From Sphingomonas sp. NFR04 (GTDB taxonomy: Bacteria > Pseudomonadota > Alphaproteobacteria > Sphingomonadales > Sphingomonadaceae), in assembly GCF_900114095.1 (NCBI RefSeq), contig NZ_FORV01000003.1:124001-188000 (forward strand): a stretch of 64,000 bases of DNA, read 5' to 3'. Position numbers and translations under genes: made by a program. Numbering within the stretch: position 1 is the first letter of the stretch; each line of letters begins with the position of its first letter. Shown in pieces: positions 57,596 to 64,000 of the stretch. A model generated the notes under the pieces. The model did not search any database. It saw only the letters and a list, made by a program, of their open reading frames with translations, and had not been told where the DNA came from.

Positions 57596-60500
57596 TCAGT
57601 GGAAATCGTGCGACTTGATCGGAATGATGTCCTCGCGCCGCGAGGGCCAGCTCTCGGGCGTGCGCTGCTTGGGATAGGCGTGCGCGGGATCCGTCGCGCG
57701 GGTGACCTTGCGGTCGCGCGAATCGATCGTGCCGCCGTGCGTCGCGCCGTCGCCGGGCATCGTCATCCGCGGCAGGTCGATCGCGCCGACGCTGCGCAGC
57801 AGATCGGTCAGGTCGGTTATCGTCTCGGCGATCAGGTGCAGCACCTCGCCCTCGCGCTGGAGGCGGCCGCGCACCGCGATCATCGGCGCGGCCAGGATAA
57901 TCGGGCGGTAGAGCGCGAAGCGCGCCGGCCAGACGATCGCATTGGCGATGCCGGTCTCGTCCTCCAGCGTGAGGAAGATGCTCTTGGCGCTGCCCGGCTT
58001 CTGGCGGACCAGCACGATGCCGGCCACCTCCACCCGCGCGCCGTCCTTGAGCGTCTTGAGGTCGCCGCAGGGGCGGATGCGCCGCGCGGCGAGCGTGCCG
58101 CGCAGGAAGTGGAGCGGATGCGCGCGCAGGCTCAGCTGGGTGGCGCGGTAATCCTCCACCACTTCGCGGCCGGCGGTGAGCGGGGTGAGCGTCACCGCCG
58201 GCTCGGCTGCCTGGATGGGCCCTTCGATTCCCGCGAACAGCGGCAGCGGCGCCTGATCGAGCGCCTTGATCGCCCAGAGCGCTTGGCGGCGATCCTGGCC
58301 GAAGCAGCGGAAGCCATCGGCCTGGGCGAGCTTCGTCAGCGCGGCGGGAGGGACGCGGGCGCGGCGCCAGACGTCTTCGATCGAGGTGAAGGGGCGTTCC
58401 GCGCGCGCGGCGAGGATCGCATCCGCATCGCGGGCGGAGAGCCCCTGCACGACGCGCATGCCGAGGCGAAGGGGAAGCAGCCCAAGATCCTCCCCCAGCT
58501 TGCTGGGGGAGGGGGACCGCTCGGCGGAGCCGAGTGGTGGAGGGGCCGCGCCGAAGGCGCGGGTCTTGTTGACCTCGCTGTCCCCCCGCCGCTGGTGCGG
58601 CGGCCCCTCCACCATGTGCTGGCGCACATGGTCCCCCTCCCCGAGCTTCGCCCGGGGAGGAATTTCAGGGGCCAGCACCCGCGTATCCCAGTCGCTGTCA
58701 TTGACGCACACCGCGCGCACCTCGACCCCGTGCTCGCGCGCGTCGCGAACGATCTGCGCCGGCGCGTAGAAGCCCATCGGCTGGGCGTTGAGCAGCGCCG
58801 CGCAGAAGATGTCGGGATGGTGGCACTTCATCCAGCTCGACGCATAGGCGATCTTGGCGAAGCTCGCCGCGTGGCTCTCGGGAAAGCCATAGCTGCCGAA
58901 CCCCTCGATCTGCTTGAAGGTGCGTTCGGCGAAGTCCTGCTTGTAGCCCTTCTCCAGCATCCCGCTGATCATCTTCTCGCGAAAATGGGTGACGCCGCCG
59001 GTCGACTTGAAGGTCGCCATCGCCCGGCGCAGCGCATCGGCCTCGGCGGGTTCGAAGCCTGCGCCGACGATTGCCACCTTCATCGCCTGTTCCTGGAACA
59101 GCGGCACGCCGAAGGTCTTGTCGAGCACGTCCTTCAGTTCTTCGCTCGGATATTCGACCGCTTCCTTGCCCTCGCGCCGGCGCAGATAGGGGTGGACCAT
59201 GTCGCCCTGGATGGGCCCCGGCCGCACGATCGCGACCTGGATAACGAGGTCGTAGAATATCTTGGGCTTCAGCCGCGGCAGCATCGACATCTGCGCACGG
59301 CTCTCGATCTGGAAGGTGCCGAGCGTGTCGGCTTGTCGGATCATCGCGAAGGTGGCGGGATCATCCTCCTGCATCGCGTCCGAGGCGAGCGTCAGCTTCA
59401 CCCCCTTGTGCTGCTCCAGCAGATCGAACGCCCGCCGCATGCAGCCGAGCATGCCGAGCCCGAGGATATCGACCTTCATCAGGCCGAGCGTCTCGATATC
59501 GTCCTTCTCCCATTCGATCACCCGCCGGTCGACCATCGCCGCCGGCTCGATCGGCACGATCTCGTCGAGATTCGCCTGGGCCAGCACGAAGCCGCCGGGA
59601 TGCTGCGAGCGGTGGCGCGGCGTGCCGATCAGCTGGCGGGCAAGGTCGAGCGTCAGGGCGAGGCGCGGCTCGCTCGCATCCAGGTTGAGCGCGGCGGCAT
59701 CGGCCTCGCTCACGCCTTCGTTCGACCAGCCCCAGACCTGCCCGGCGAGCCCGGCAGTGACGTCCTCGGGCAACCCCAGCGCCTTGCCGACCTCGCGCAC
59801 CGCCCCGCGGGTGCGGTAGCGGCTGACCACGGCGGTGAGCGCGGCATGACGGGCGCCATAGGTCTCGTAGATCCACTGGATCACTTCCTCGCGCCGCTCA
59901 TGCTCGAAATCGATGTCGATATCAGGGGGCTCGTTACGGTCTGCGGAAAGGAACCGCTCGAACAGCAATTTGTGCACCACCGGGTCGATCGAGGTGACGC
60001 CGAGCAGGAAGCAGATCAGCGAATTGGCCGCGCTGCCGCGCCCCTGGCAGAGAATCTCCTGCGCGCGGGCGAAGCGGACGATCGAATGGACGGTGAGGAA
60101 ATAGGGCGCGTAGCCGAACGTCTCGACCAGCGTCAGCTCCTTCTCGAGCAGCTCGGCATAGGCGGGTGGCGGCCCCCCCGGGAATTTCGCGGCGAGCGCA
60201 TCGCGGGCGAGCTTGGCCAGCGCCTGCTGTGGGCTGCGGCCCGACATCACCACTTCATCCGGATAGCGATAGAGCTTGCCGAGCTCGCGGGGATTGAAGC
60301 TGCAGCGCTCGACAACTGCCTCCACTGCCTGCAGCGCCTCCGGCCAGGCGGCGAAGCGGCGCGCCATTTCGTGCGGGGGCTTGAGGTGCCGATCGGCGCT
60401 GCGGGCGCGGCGGAAGCCGAGATCGTCGACCGTGGTGGTGTGGCGGATCGCGGTCATCACATCGTGCAGCATCCGCCGGTCCGGGTGATGGTAGAGTACG

Positions 60501-61054
60501 TCGCCGGTGGCGAGCGGGGTCAGGCCATGCGCGGCGGCGGCCTCTGTCAGACCATGCAGCCGCACCGCCTCCTGCGGCCGACGATGGCGGGTGAGCGTGA
60601 CATGACCGCGCTCCCCGAACACATCCGCCATCCAGCGCAGCGCCGCCGGGTCGCCGGCATCCGCCATGCCGGGCACCAGTGCGGCGACGAGGCCGTCGGC
60701 ATGCCCCGCAACATCCTCCCAATGGAGGAAGCACTGCCCCTTCTCGCCATGCTGCGCATCCGCGCGCGCCTTGCCGATGCTGAGCAGCCGGGTGAGCCGC
60801 GACCAGGCGGCGAGATCCTCCGGCCAGACCAGCACCCCGCTGCCGTCGGTCAGGTCCAGCCGGCAGCCGGTGACCAGCCGCACGCCGGTCTCCTCCGCCG
60901 CGACCAGCCCGCGCACGATGCCGCCGACGCTGTTGTGATCGGTGATGCCCAGCGCCGGCATGCCGTATGCCGCCGCCGCCTCGAACAGCTCGGAAGGCGC
61001 GGAGGCGCCGCGCAGGAAGGAATAATGGCTGGTGGCCTGGAGTTCGCTGTACAT
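57596..61054 (-). CDS. dnaE2: Error-prone DNA polymerase DnaE2/ImuC with an in-frame repeat insertion
   Basis: A 1152-residue C-family polymerase of the SOS mutasome. The PHP domain begins MYSELQATSHYSFLRGASAP; the catalytic aspartates are in PDIDIDFEHERREE near residue 380, and HhH and OB domains end the chain. Residues about 797-856 are not polymerase sequence: they are encoded by a family A palindromic repeat (58486-58662) and separate WDTRVLAPE from LPLRLGMRVVQGLS, which normally lie close together. The insert is Pro/Arg/Gly-rich. DnaE2 extends damaged primers with ImuB and ImuA. ATG 61054 is the family start; it lies 5 bases after imuB. Confidence 0.95.
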   Translation of the reverse strand: MYSELQATSHYSFLRGASAPSELFEAAAAYGMPALGITDHNSVGGIVRGLVAAEETGVRLVTGCRLDLTDGSGVLVWPEDLAAWSRLTRLLSIGKARADAQHGEKGQCFLHWEDVAGHADGLVAALVPGMADAGDPAALRWMADVFGERGHVTLTRHRRPQEAVRLHGLTEAAAAHGLTPLATGDVLYHHPDRRMLHDVMTAIRHTTTVDDLGFRRARSADRHLKPPHEMARRFAAWPEALQAVEAVVERCSFNPRELGKLYRYPDEVVMSGRSPQQALAKLARDALAAKFPGGPPPAYAELLEKELTLVETFGYAPYFLTVHSIVRFARAQEILCQGRGSAANSLICFLLGVTSIDPVVHKLLFERFLSADRNEPPDIDIDFEHERREEVIQWIYETYGARHAALTAVVSRYRTRGAVREVGKALGLPEDVTAGLAGQVWGWSNEGVSEADAAALNLDASEPRLALTLDLARQLIGTPRHRSQHPGGFVLAQANLDEIVPIEPAAMVDRRVIEWEKDDIETLGLMKVDILGLGMLGCMRRAFDLLEQHKGVKLTLASDAMQEDDPATFAMIRQADTLGTFQIESRAQMSMLPRLKPKIFYDLVIQVAIVRPGPIQGDMVHPYLRRREGKEAVEYPSEELKDVLDKTFGVPLFQEQAMKVAIVGAGFEPAEADALRRAMATFKSTGGVTHFREKMISGMLEKGYKQDFAERTFKQIEGFGSYGFPESHAASFAKIAYASSWMKCHHPDIFCAALLNAQPMGFYAPAQIVRDAREHGVEVRAVCVNDSDWDTRVLAPEIPPRAKLGEGDHVRQHMVEGPPHQRRGDSEVNKTRAFGAAPPPLGSAERSPSPSKLGEDLGLLPLRLGMRVVQGLSARDADAILAARAERPFTSIEDVWRRARVPPAALTKLAQADGFRCFGQDRRQALWAIKALDQAPLPLFAGIEGPIQAAEPAVTLTPLTAGREVVEDYRATQLSLRAHPLHFLRGTLAARRIRPCGDLKTLKDGARVEVAGIVLVRQKPGSAKSIFLTLEDETGIANAIVWPARFALYRPIILAAPMIAVRGRLQREGEVLHLIAETITDLTDLLRSVGAIDLPRMTMPGDGATHGGTIDSRDRKVTRATDPAHAYPKQRTPESWPSRREDIIPIKSHDFH
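58486..58662. repeat. Composite palindromic repeat, family A, inside dnaE2 (in frame)
   Basis: Left end ATCCTCCCCCAGCTTGCTGG, GGGGGACC arm, a CGCTCGGCGGAGCCGAGTG hairpin and GTGGAGGGGCC; right end GGCCCCTCCACC, an ATGTGCTGGCGCACAT hairpin, GGTCCCCCTCCCCGAGCTTC and GGGGAGGAATT. The centre (about 60 bases) has a further GCCGCTGGTGCGGC hairpin. At 177 bases it is 59 codons. Confidence 0.85.
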
Positions 61055-61059
61055 GGGCG

Positions 61060-63321
61060 TCACCCGAACAGGCCGTGCAGGTACCAGCTGAGATCGCCGG
61101 TCACGCTGCGCTCGCCATCGCCCTGGCGGAACAGCCAGTAGCGGCGGCCGCGTTCGTCCTCGACGCGGAAATAGTCGCGCGTGGCATGGGTTTCGGCGGC
61201 GCGCTTCCACCATTCGCCATGGATGCGCTCGGGTCCGTCGGCATGGACCACCTCGTGCCGCTCGCCCCGCCAGGTGAAGCGGCGCGGCGGCTGATCGGGC
61301 AGCGCCGCAACGACATGGTCGAGCCGCTCGGGCCGGCGGAGCAGGCGGATGGGACGCGGCCAGTCCGGGTGCCAGGGCGGCAGGGGTGCATTGCGATCGA
61401 GCTTTCGGACATCGTCGGCCTTGAGCGGCGGGGCTTCGCGCTCGGGCGGGTCGAGTGGCGGGAGCGCTGCGGCCGAGCGTTCGGGCACGTCGCTTTCCAC
61501 CGGCCGCATTCGCCACAGCCGGGCCATGCCGATCCGCGTCGCCAGCGTGTCGATCAGCGGCGCGAGATCGGGCACCGTCTCGGCATCGAGCCGCTCGTCG
61601 ACCGGCAGGCTCCCAAGCGGTTCGCTGCGCAGCAAATGCAGCGTCATCGCGTCGAGGCCATAGCCGGGTTCGATCTGGTCGATGCGGCGGGCGAGCAGGC
61701 GGAGCAGATGCGCGGGGTCGCGGCTGGCGCGGGCGAGGCCGATCCCGATTCGCTGCGGCACGCCGTCGACCCGGTCGGCGACCAGCCCGATGCGGCGCGC
61801 GCCCTGCCCCGCCTCGGCCAGCGCTTCGGCGAGCCGGTGGACGAGATCGCCCAGCCAGTGGGCGATCGCCTCGGGGGTGGCGATCGGTTCGGCGAAACGC
61901 TGGGTGACCGCGATCGGCTCGGGCGGGGTGACGGGGGTGACCGGCTCCGGGATGCGGCCCAGCGCCTGGTCGAGCCGCGCGGCAATGACCGTGCCGAAGC
62001 GGCGGACCAGCGGCGCGCGGGGAAGCGCGGCGAGCTGGCCGATGCTGTCGACGCCGAGCCGGTGAAGTAGGTCGAGCGCGTCGTTCTCCAGGCGGAGCGC
62101 TTCGACCGGCAGCGGGGCAAGCCAGGCGCCATGCTCGCCGGGCGGGCAGCAGAGCAATGTCTCGGGGCGGAAGCGCGCGAACGCCGAGGCGGCGCCGGGC
62201 GTATCGGCGACGGCGATCTTGCTGGCAAATCCCAGCCGGGCGAGAAGCGCATGCAGCCGGCGCAGCATCCTGGCCTCACCGCCATGGAGATGGGCGACGC
62301 CGGTCAGGTCGAGGAACAGCAGGTCGTCGCCGGCAAGCGTGACGCTGGGCGACCAGCGCCGGGCGAGGCTGTGCGCCAGCCGTTCGAGATCGCCGCGGTC
62401 GCCCTCCGGGTCGGCGGGGTCGATGCGGAGTTCGGGCACCAGCGCACGGGCCTGGGTGAGCGCCATGCCGATGCGGATGCCCGCAGCCATGGCGGCGGGG
62501 CAGGCGGCGGTGACTTCGCTGCGGCTGCCGGTGCGGCGGGAGAGGACGCGGGGAGCCTCCTCGACATCCACCAATGTCGCCTGCGTTTGGCTCCGGTGCT
62601 CCCCCCGTACCCCATCGTCATCCCCGCGCAGGCGGGGATCCATTCGCCGTGCCGTCGCGGTTCCATCTGCAACCGACGAGTCAATGGATCCCCGCCTGCG
62701 CGGGGATGACGAAGGAGGGGTAGCGGGGGTGGGCGCAGCAACGGTCGGCGCAGCCGCGCGCGACGCCAGCGGCAGCCGCACCACCCCGCCCGCCATCGCG
62801 CCGCCCTCGTCGGGCCGCATCCGCTTGAAGGCATGCTCCGCCGCCTCGCTGCGCCGACCGAGCTCGCGCATCGGCGGCCGCTGGTGCGGCGGGAGGGCGG
62901 CGATGGCGGCATCGCGCGCGGCACGGGCCCAGCGCGCGCCCGGCCGCCAGCCGCCGCCGCGCTGGACGGAACAGGCTGCTTGCTGTTCGGCCGAGGCAAG
63001 CGCCTGAACGGAAGCGAGACGCTCGTCGCCTGCGCACCCCTCCCGCTTGCGGGAGGGGATGGGGGAGGGACTGACGTGGAAGAAGCGCTGTACCGTTTCA
63101 GCCCCTCCCCCGCCCCCTCCCGCAAGCGGAAGGGGAACGCCGGTGGTTGCGGAATCCGCCATCTTGTCGTCAGCCCTTCCCGTAAGCGGAAGGGAAACAG
63201 AAGGCACAGTGTTCGTGGAAAGCACCCGGCCCCGCTCAGGCGGCGGCAGCGCGCGCCGCTCGGCCCGCCGCACGCGGTCGAGCGACCAGTGGGGCAGGAA
63301 GAGCGCAGCGACCCGTTGCAT
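61060..63321 (-). CDS. imuB: ImuB-like Y-family polymerase subunit with two in-frame repeat insertions
   Basis: A 753-residue inactive-type Y-family protein that links ImuA and DnaE2 to the beta clamp. The N-terminus MQRVAALFLPHWSLDRVRR and the core EVTAACPAAMAAGIRIGMAL, FLDLTGVAHLHGG and HRLGVDSIGQLAALP are family-like. The family is usually about 500-550 residues. Residues about 42-95 are encoded by a family B repeat (63036-63195) and residues about 203-234 by a family C repeat (62619-62713). Between them lies a segment with RGGGWRPGARWAR and ALPPHQRPPMRELGRRSEAAEH, which looks native to alphaproteobacterial ImuB. It overlaps imuA by 86 bases. Confidence 0.92.
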   Translation of the reverse strand: MQRVAALFLPHWSLDRVRRAERRALPPPERGRVLSTNTVPSVSLPLTGRADDKMADSATTGVPLPLAGGGGGGAETVQRFFHVSPSPIPSRKREGCAGDERLASVQALASAEQQAACSVQRGGGWRPGARWARAARDAAIAALPPHQRPPMRELGRRSEAAEHAFKRMRPDEGGAMAGGVVRLPLASRAAAPTVAAPTPATPPSSSPRRRGSIDSSVADGTATARRMDPRLRGDDDGVRGEHRSQTQATLVDVEEAPRVLSRRTGSRSEVTAACPAAMAAGIRIGMALTQARALVPELRIDPADPEGDRGDLERLAHSLARRWSPSVTLAGDDLLFLDLTGVAHLHGGEARMLRRLHALLARLGFASKIAVADTPGAASAFARFRPETLLCCPPGEHGAWLAPLPVEALRLENDALDLLHRLGVDSIGQLAALPRAPLVRRFGTVIAARLDQALGRIPEPVTPVTPPEPIAVTQRFAEPIATPEAIAHWLGDLVHRLAEALAEAGQGARRIGLVADRVDGVPQRIGIGLARASRDPAHLLRLLARRIDQIEPGYGLDAMTLHLLRSEPLGSLPVDERLDAETVPDLAPLIDTLATRIGMARLWRMRPVESDVPERSAAALPPLDPPEREAPPLKADDVRKLDRNAPLPPWHPDWPRPIRLLRRPERLDHVVAALPDQPPRRFTWRGERHEVVHADGPERIHGEWWKRAAETHATRDYFRVEDERGRRYWLFRQGDGERSVTGDLSWYLHGLFG
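62619..62713. repeat. Palindromic repeat, family C, inside imuB (in frame)
   Basis: TCATCCCCGCGCAGGCGGGG at the left end is matched by CCCCGCCTGCGCGGGGATGA at the right end, around about 45 bases. In protein it gives the SPRRRGS...MDPRLRGDD signature, widely seen as intruding tracts in proteobacterial proteins. It is a different family from the repeat 320 bases away in the same gene. Confidence 0.88.
63036..63195. repeat. Composite palindromic repeat, family B, inside imuB (in frame)
   Basis: CCCCTCCCGCTTGCGGGAGG then ATGGGGGAGGG, a spacer with ACTGACGTG, CCCCTCCCCC and a CCCTCCCGCAAGCGGAAGGG hairpin form a complete unit. A further half hairpin (CCCTTCCCGTAAGCGGAAGGG-type) follows at 63173-63194. 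Sequence and order match the intergenic copy at 1022-1182. Confidence 0.85.
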
Positions 63322-63985
63322 CGCAGGCCTCCACCAAGAGTTGGAACGATTCCCCCCCACGTTGCCGCGCCAGCGACACGTCCCAGCGCGGCCGGCCGAC
63401 GCCCTCCACCGGCAGCGGCGCCGAGGGCGCGCAGCCGATCCGCCAGCGCGTCACCGCGGCGGACGGTGCGCCCAGCGGATCGCTCCCCTCGCGGGCATGG
63501 CGCTTGAGCAGCAGCGCGATCGTGCGGCCCCCCTCGGCCACCAATTGCAGCCGCCGCGTGGCCGGCATGCCGAGCCGCTTCACTTCACCGATCACCGCAC
63601 CCAAGCCCCGGTGCCGCAGCCCCTCCTCCATGATCGCGAGCAGTTCGTCGTCGTCGCGCGCCTCGGCATAGATCACCCGCTTGGGATCGAGCCCGACCTG
63701 CGCCAGCCCGGGGGCGAACAGGTCGCGCCGCCGGACCACCCACAGCACCGGACCCCAGCAGCGCGCGGCGACTCCACCCAGAAAGGTGGTGGCGGCGCAA
63801 TCATCGGTCAGGTCCGGCGTCGCGCCCGAAATCTCGTGCAGCGCATCGAGCCGCAGTCCGCCGTCCGCCAGCTTCGAATCGAGCCGCTCCAGCCCGAACG
63901 GCAGCACCGGGCGCCGACGGAATCCGGTGCCGTCGATGGCGCTGAGCATTGCGCGCAACTGGTCGAGAGTGGCAGGATCGGGCAC
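63236..63985 (-). CDS. imuA: ImuA, RecA-like mutasome subunit
   Basis: A 249-residue RecA-fold protein that, with ImuB and DnaE2, carries out SOS mutagenesis. LPFGLERLDSKLADGGLRLDALHEI is the family start, then FLGGVAARCWGPVLWVVRRRDLFAPGLAQVGLD and EEGLRHRGLGAVIGE. The usual Walker A lysine is not visible, as is common in ImuA. The start is taken as GTG 63985; the frame stays open to the window edge, so the true start may be further upstream. Its 3' end overlaps imuB by 86 bases in another frame. The LexA-controlled promoter, if present, lies outside the window. Confidence 0.88.
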   Translation of the reverse strand: MPDPATLDQLRAMLSAIDGTGFRRRPVLPFGLERLDSKLADGGLRLDALHEISGATPDLTDDCAATTFLGGVAARCWGPVLWVVRRRDLFAPGLAQVGLDPKRVIYAEARDDDELLAIMEEGLRHRGLGAVIGEVKRLGMPATRRLQLVAEGGRTIALLLKRHAREGSDPLGAPSAAVTRWRIGCAPSAPLPVEGVGRPRWDVSLARQRGGESFQLLVEACDATGRCALPAPLVARPRAAGRAARAAAA

Positions 63986-64000
63986 GGCGACTCGCTCGGG

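Noticed and set aside
57599..61141. A 1180-codon open frame on the plus strand
   Set aside because: It is antisense to dnaE2, whose catalytic motifs are intact; the product is His/Arg/Gln/Asp-rich without motifs.
62619..62713. Possible CRISPR repeats
   Set aside because: The two matching units are inverted, not direct, and there are no regular spacers; it is a palindromic element.

Overview
The window is high-GC chromosomal DNA of a sphingomonad (Alphaproteobacteria, most like Sphingomonas). The basis is the PrsK/PrsR two-component pair beside a PEP-CTERM protein ending in a PEPxSWAM-type sorting signal, the order dciA - DsbA-like - DsbA-like - smc, the ImuA-ImuB-DnaE2 mutasome, a CycM-like membrane cytochrome c, and several families of G/C-rich palindromic repeats. 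No rRNA, tRNA, CRISPR array, prophage or insertion sequence was recognised. Nearly all of it is densely packed housekeeping chromosome.

Layout: 1-2.4 kb, end of a histidine-phosphatase gene, an IalB-like secreted protein and a FemAB/GNAT-like protein. 2.5-7.5 kb, three polytopic membrane proteins on the minus strand, two of them paralogues. 7.6-12.6 kb, ppc, an MpaB-like protein, a YoaK-like and a TRIC/YadS-like membrane protein. 12.7-19.3 kb, a surface/exopolysaccharide block: PEP-CTERM protein, manC, polyprenyl glycosylphosphotransferase, prsK and prsR. 19.4-24.4 kb, cytochrome c, pheA, and the mutY-serine hydrolase-nudC operon. 24.4-29.8 kb, dciA, two DsbA-like thioredoxin-fold proteins and smc. 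29.9-31.7 kb, a WYL regulator divergent from a VOC protein, and a hemerythrin-like protein. 31.8-46 kb, the translation/RNA operon rimP-nusA-ylxR-infB-rbfA ... truB-rpsO-pnp, read on the minus strand but split by a TonB-dependent receptor, tdk and a small membrane protein. 46-50.5 kb, a PQQ-type sugar dehydrogenase lipoprotein, two PaaI-like thioesterases, an enoyl-CoA hydratase and aroC. 50.6-57.6 kb, a Thr/Pro-rich secreted protein, purA, a large PAS/GAF hybrid histidine kinase, an FAH-family hydrolase and a small secreted protein. 57.6-64 kb, dnaE2, imuB and imuA, the SOS mutasome.

Two things stand out. First, the infB-rbfA gap holds an unlisted 33-codon hydrophobic ORF (39910-40011, minus). 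It has a 16S-perfect Shine-Dalgarno sequence buried in a hairpin and two further hairpins just after its stop. All three hairpins have 10-bp stems and 10-nt loops, and the two downstream loops share GCTGGAAC. The peptide resembles the small holin-like toxins known from Firmicutes. Second, composite palindromic repeats (several hairpins at each end around a variable centre) recur between genes and have also entered coding sequence in frame, in truB, dnaE2 and imuB. ImuB carries two different repeat families. This resembles the in-frame palindromic elements of Rickettsia, and two of the three hosts belong to one mutagenesis complex.

All functional calls come from reading motifs and context; no database search was run.
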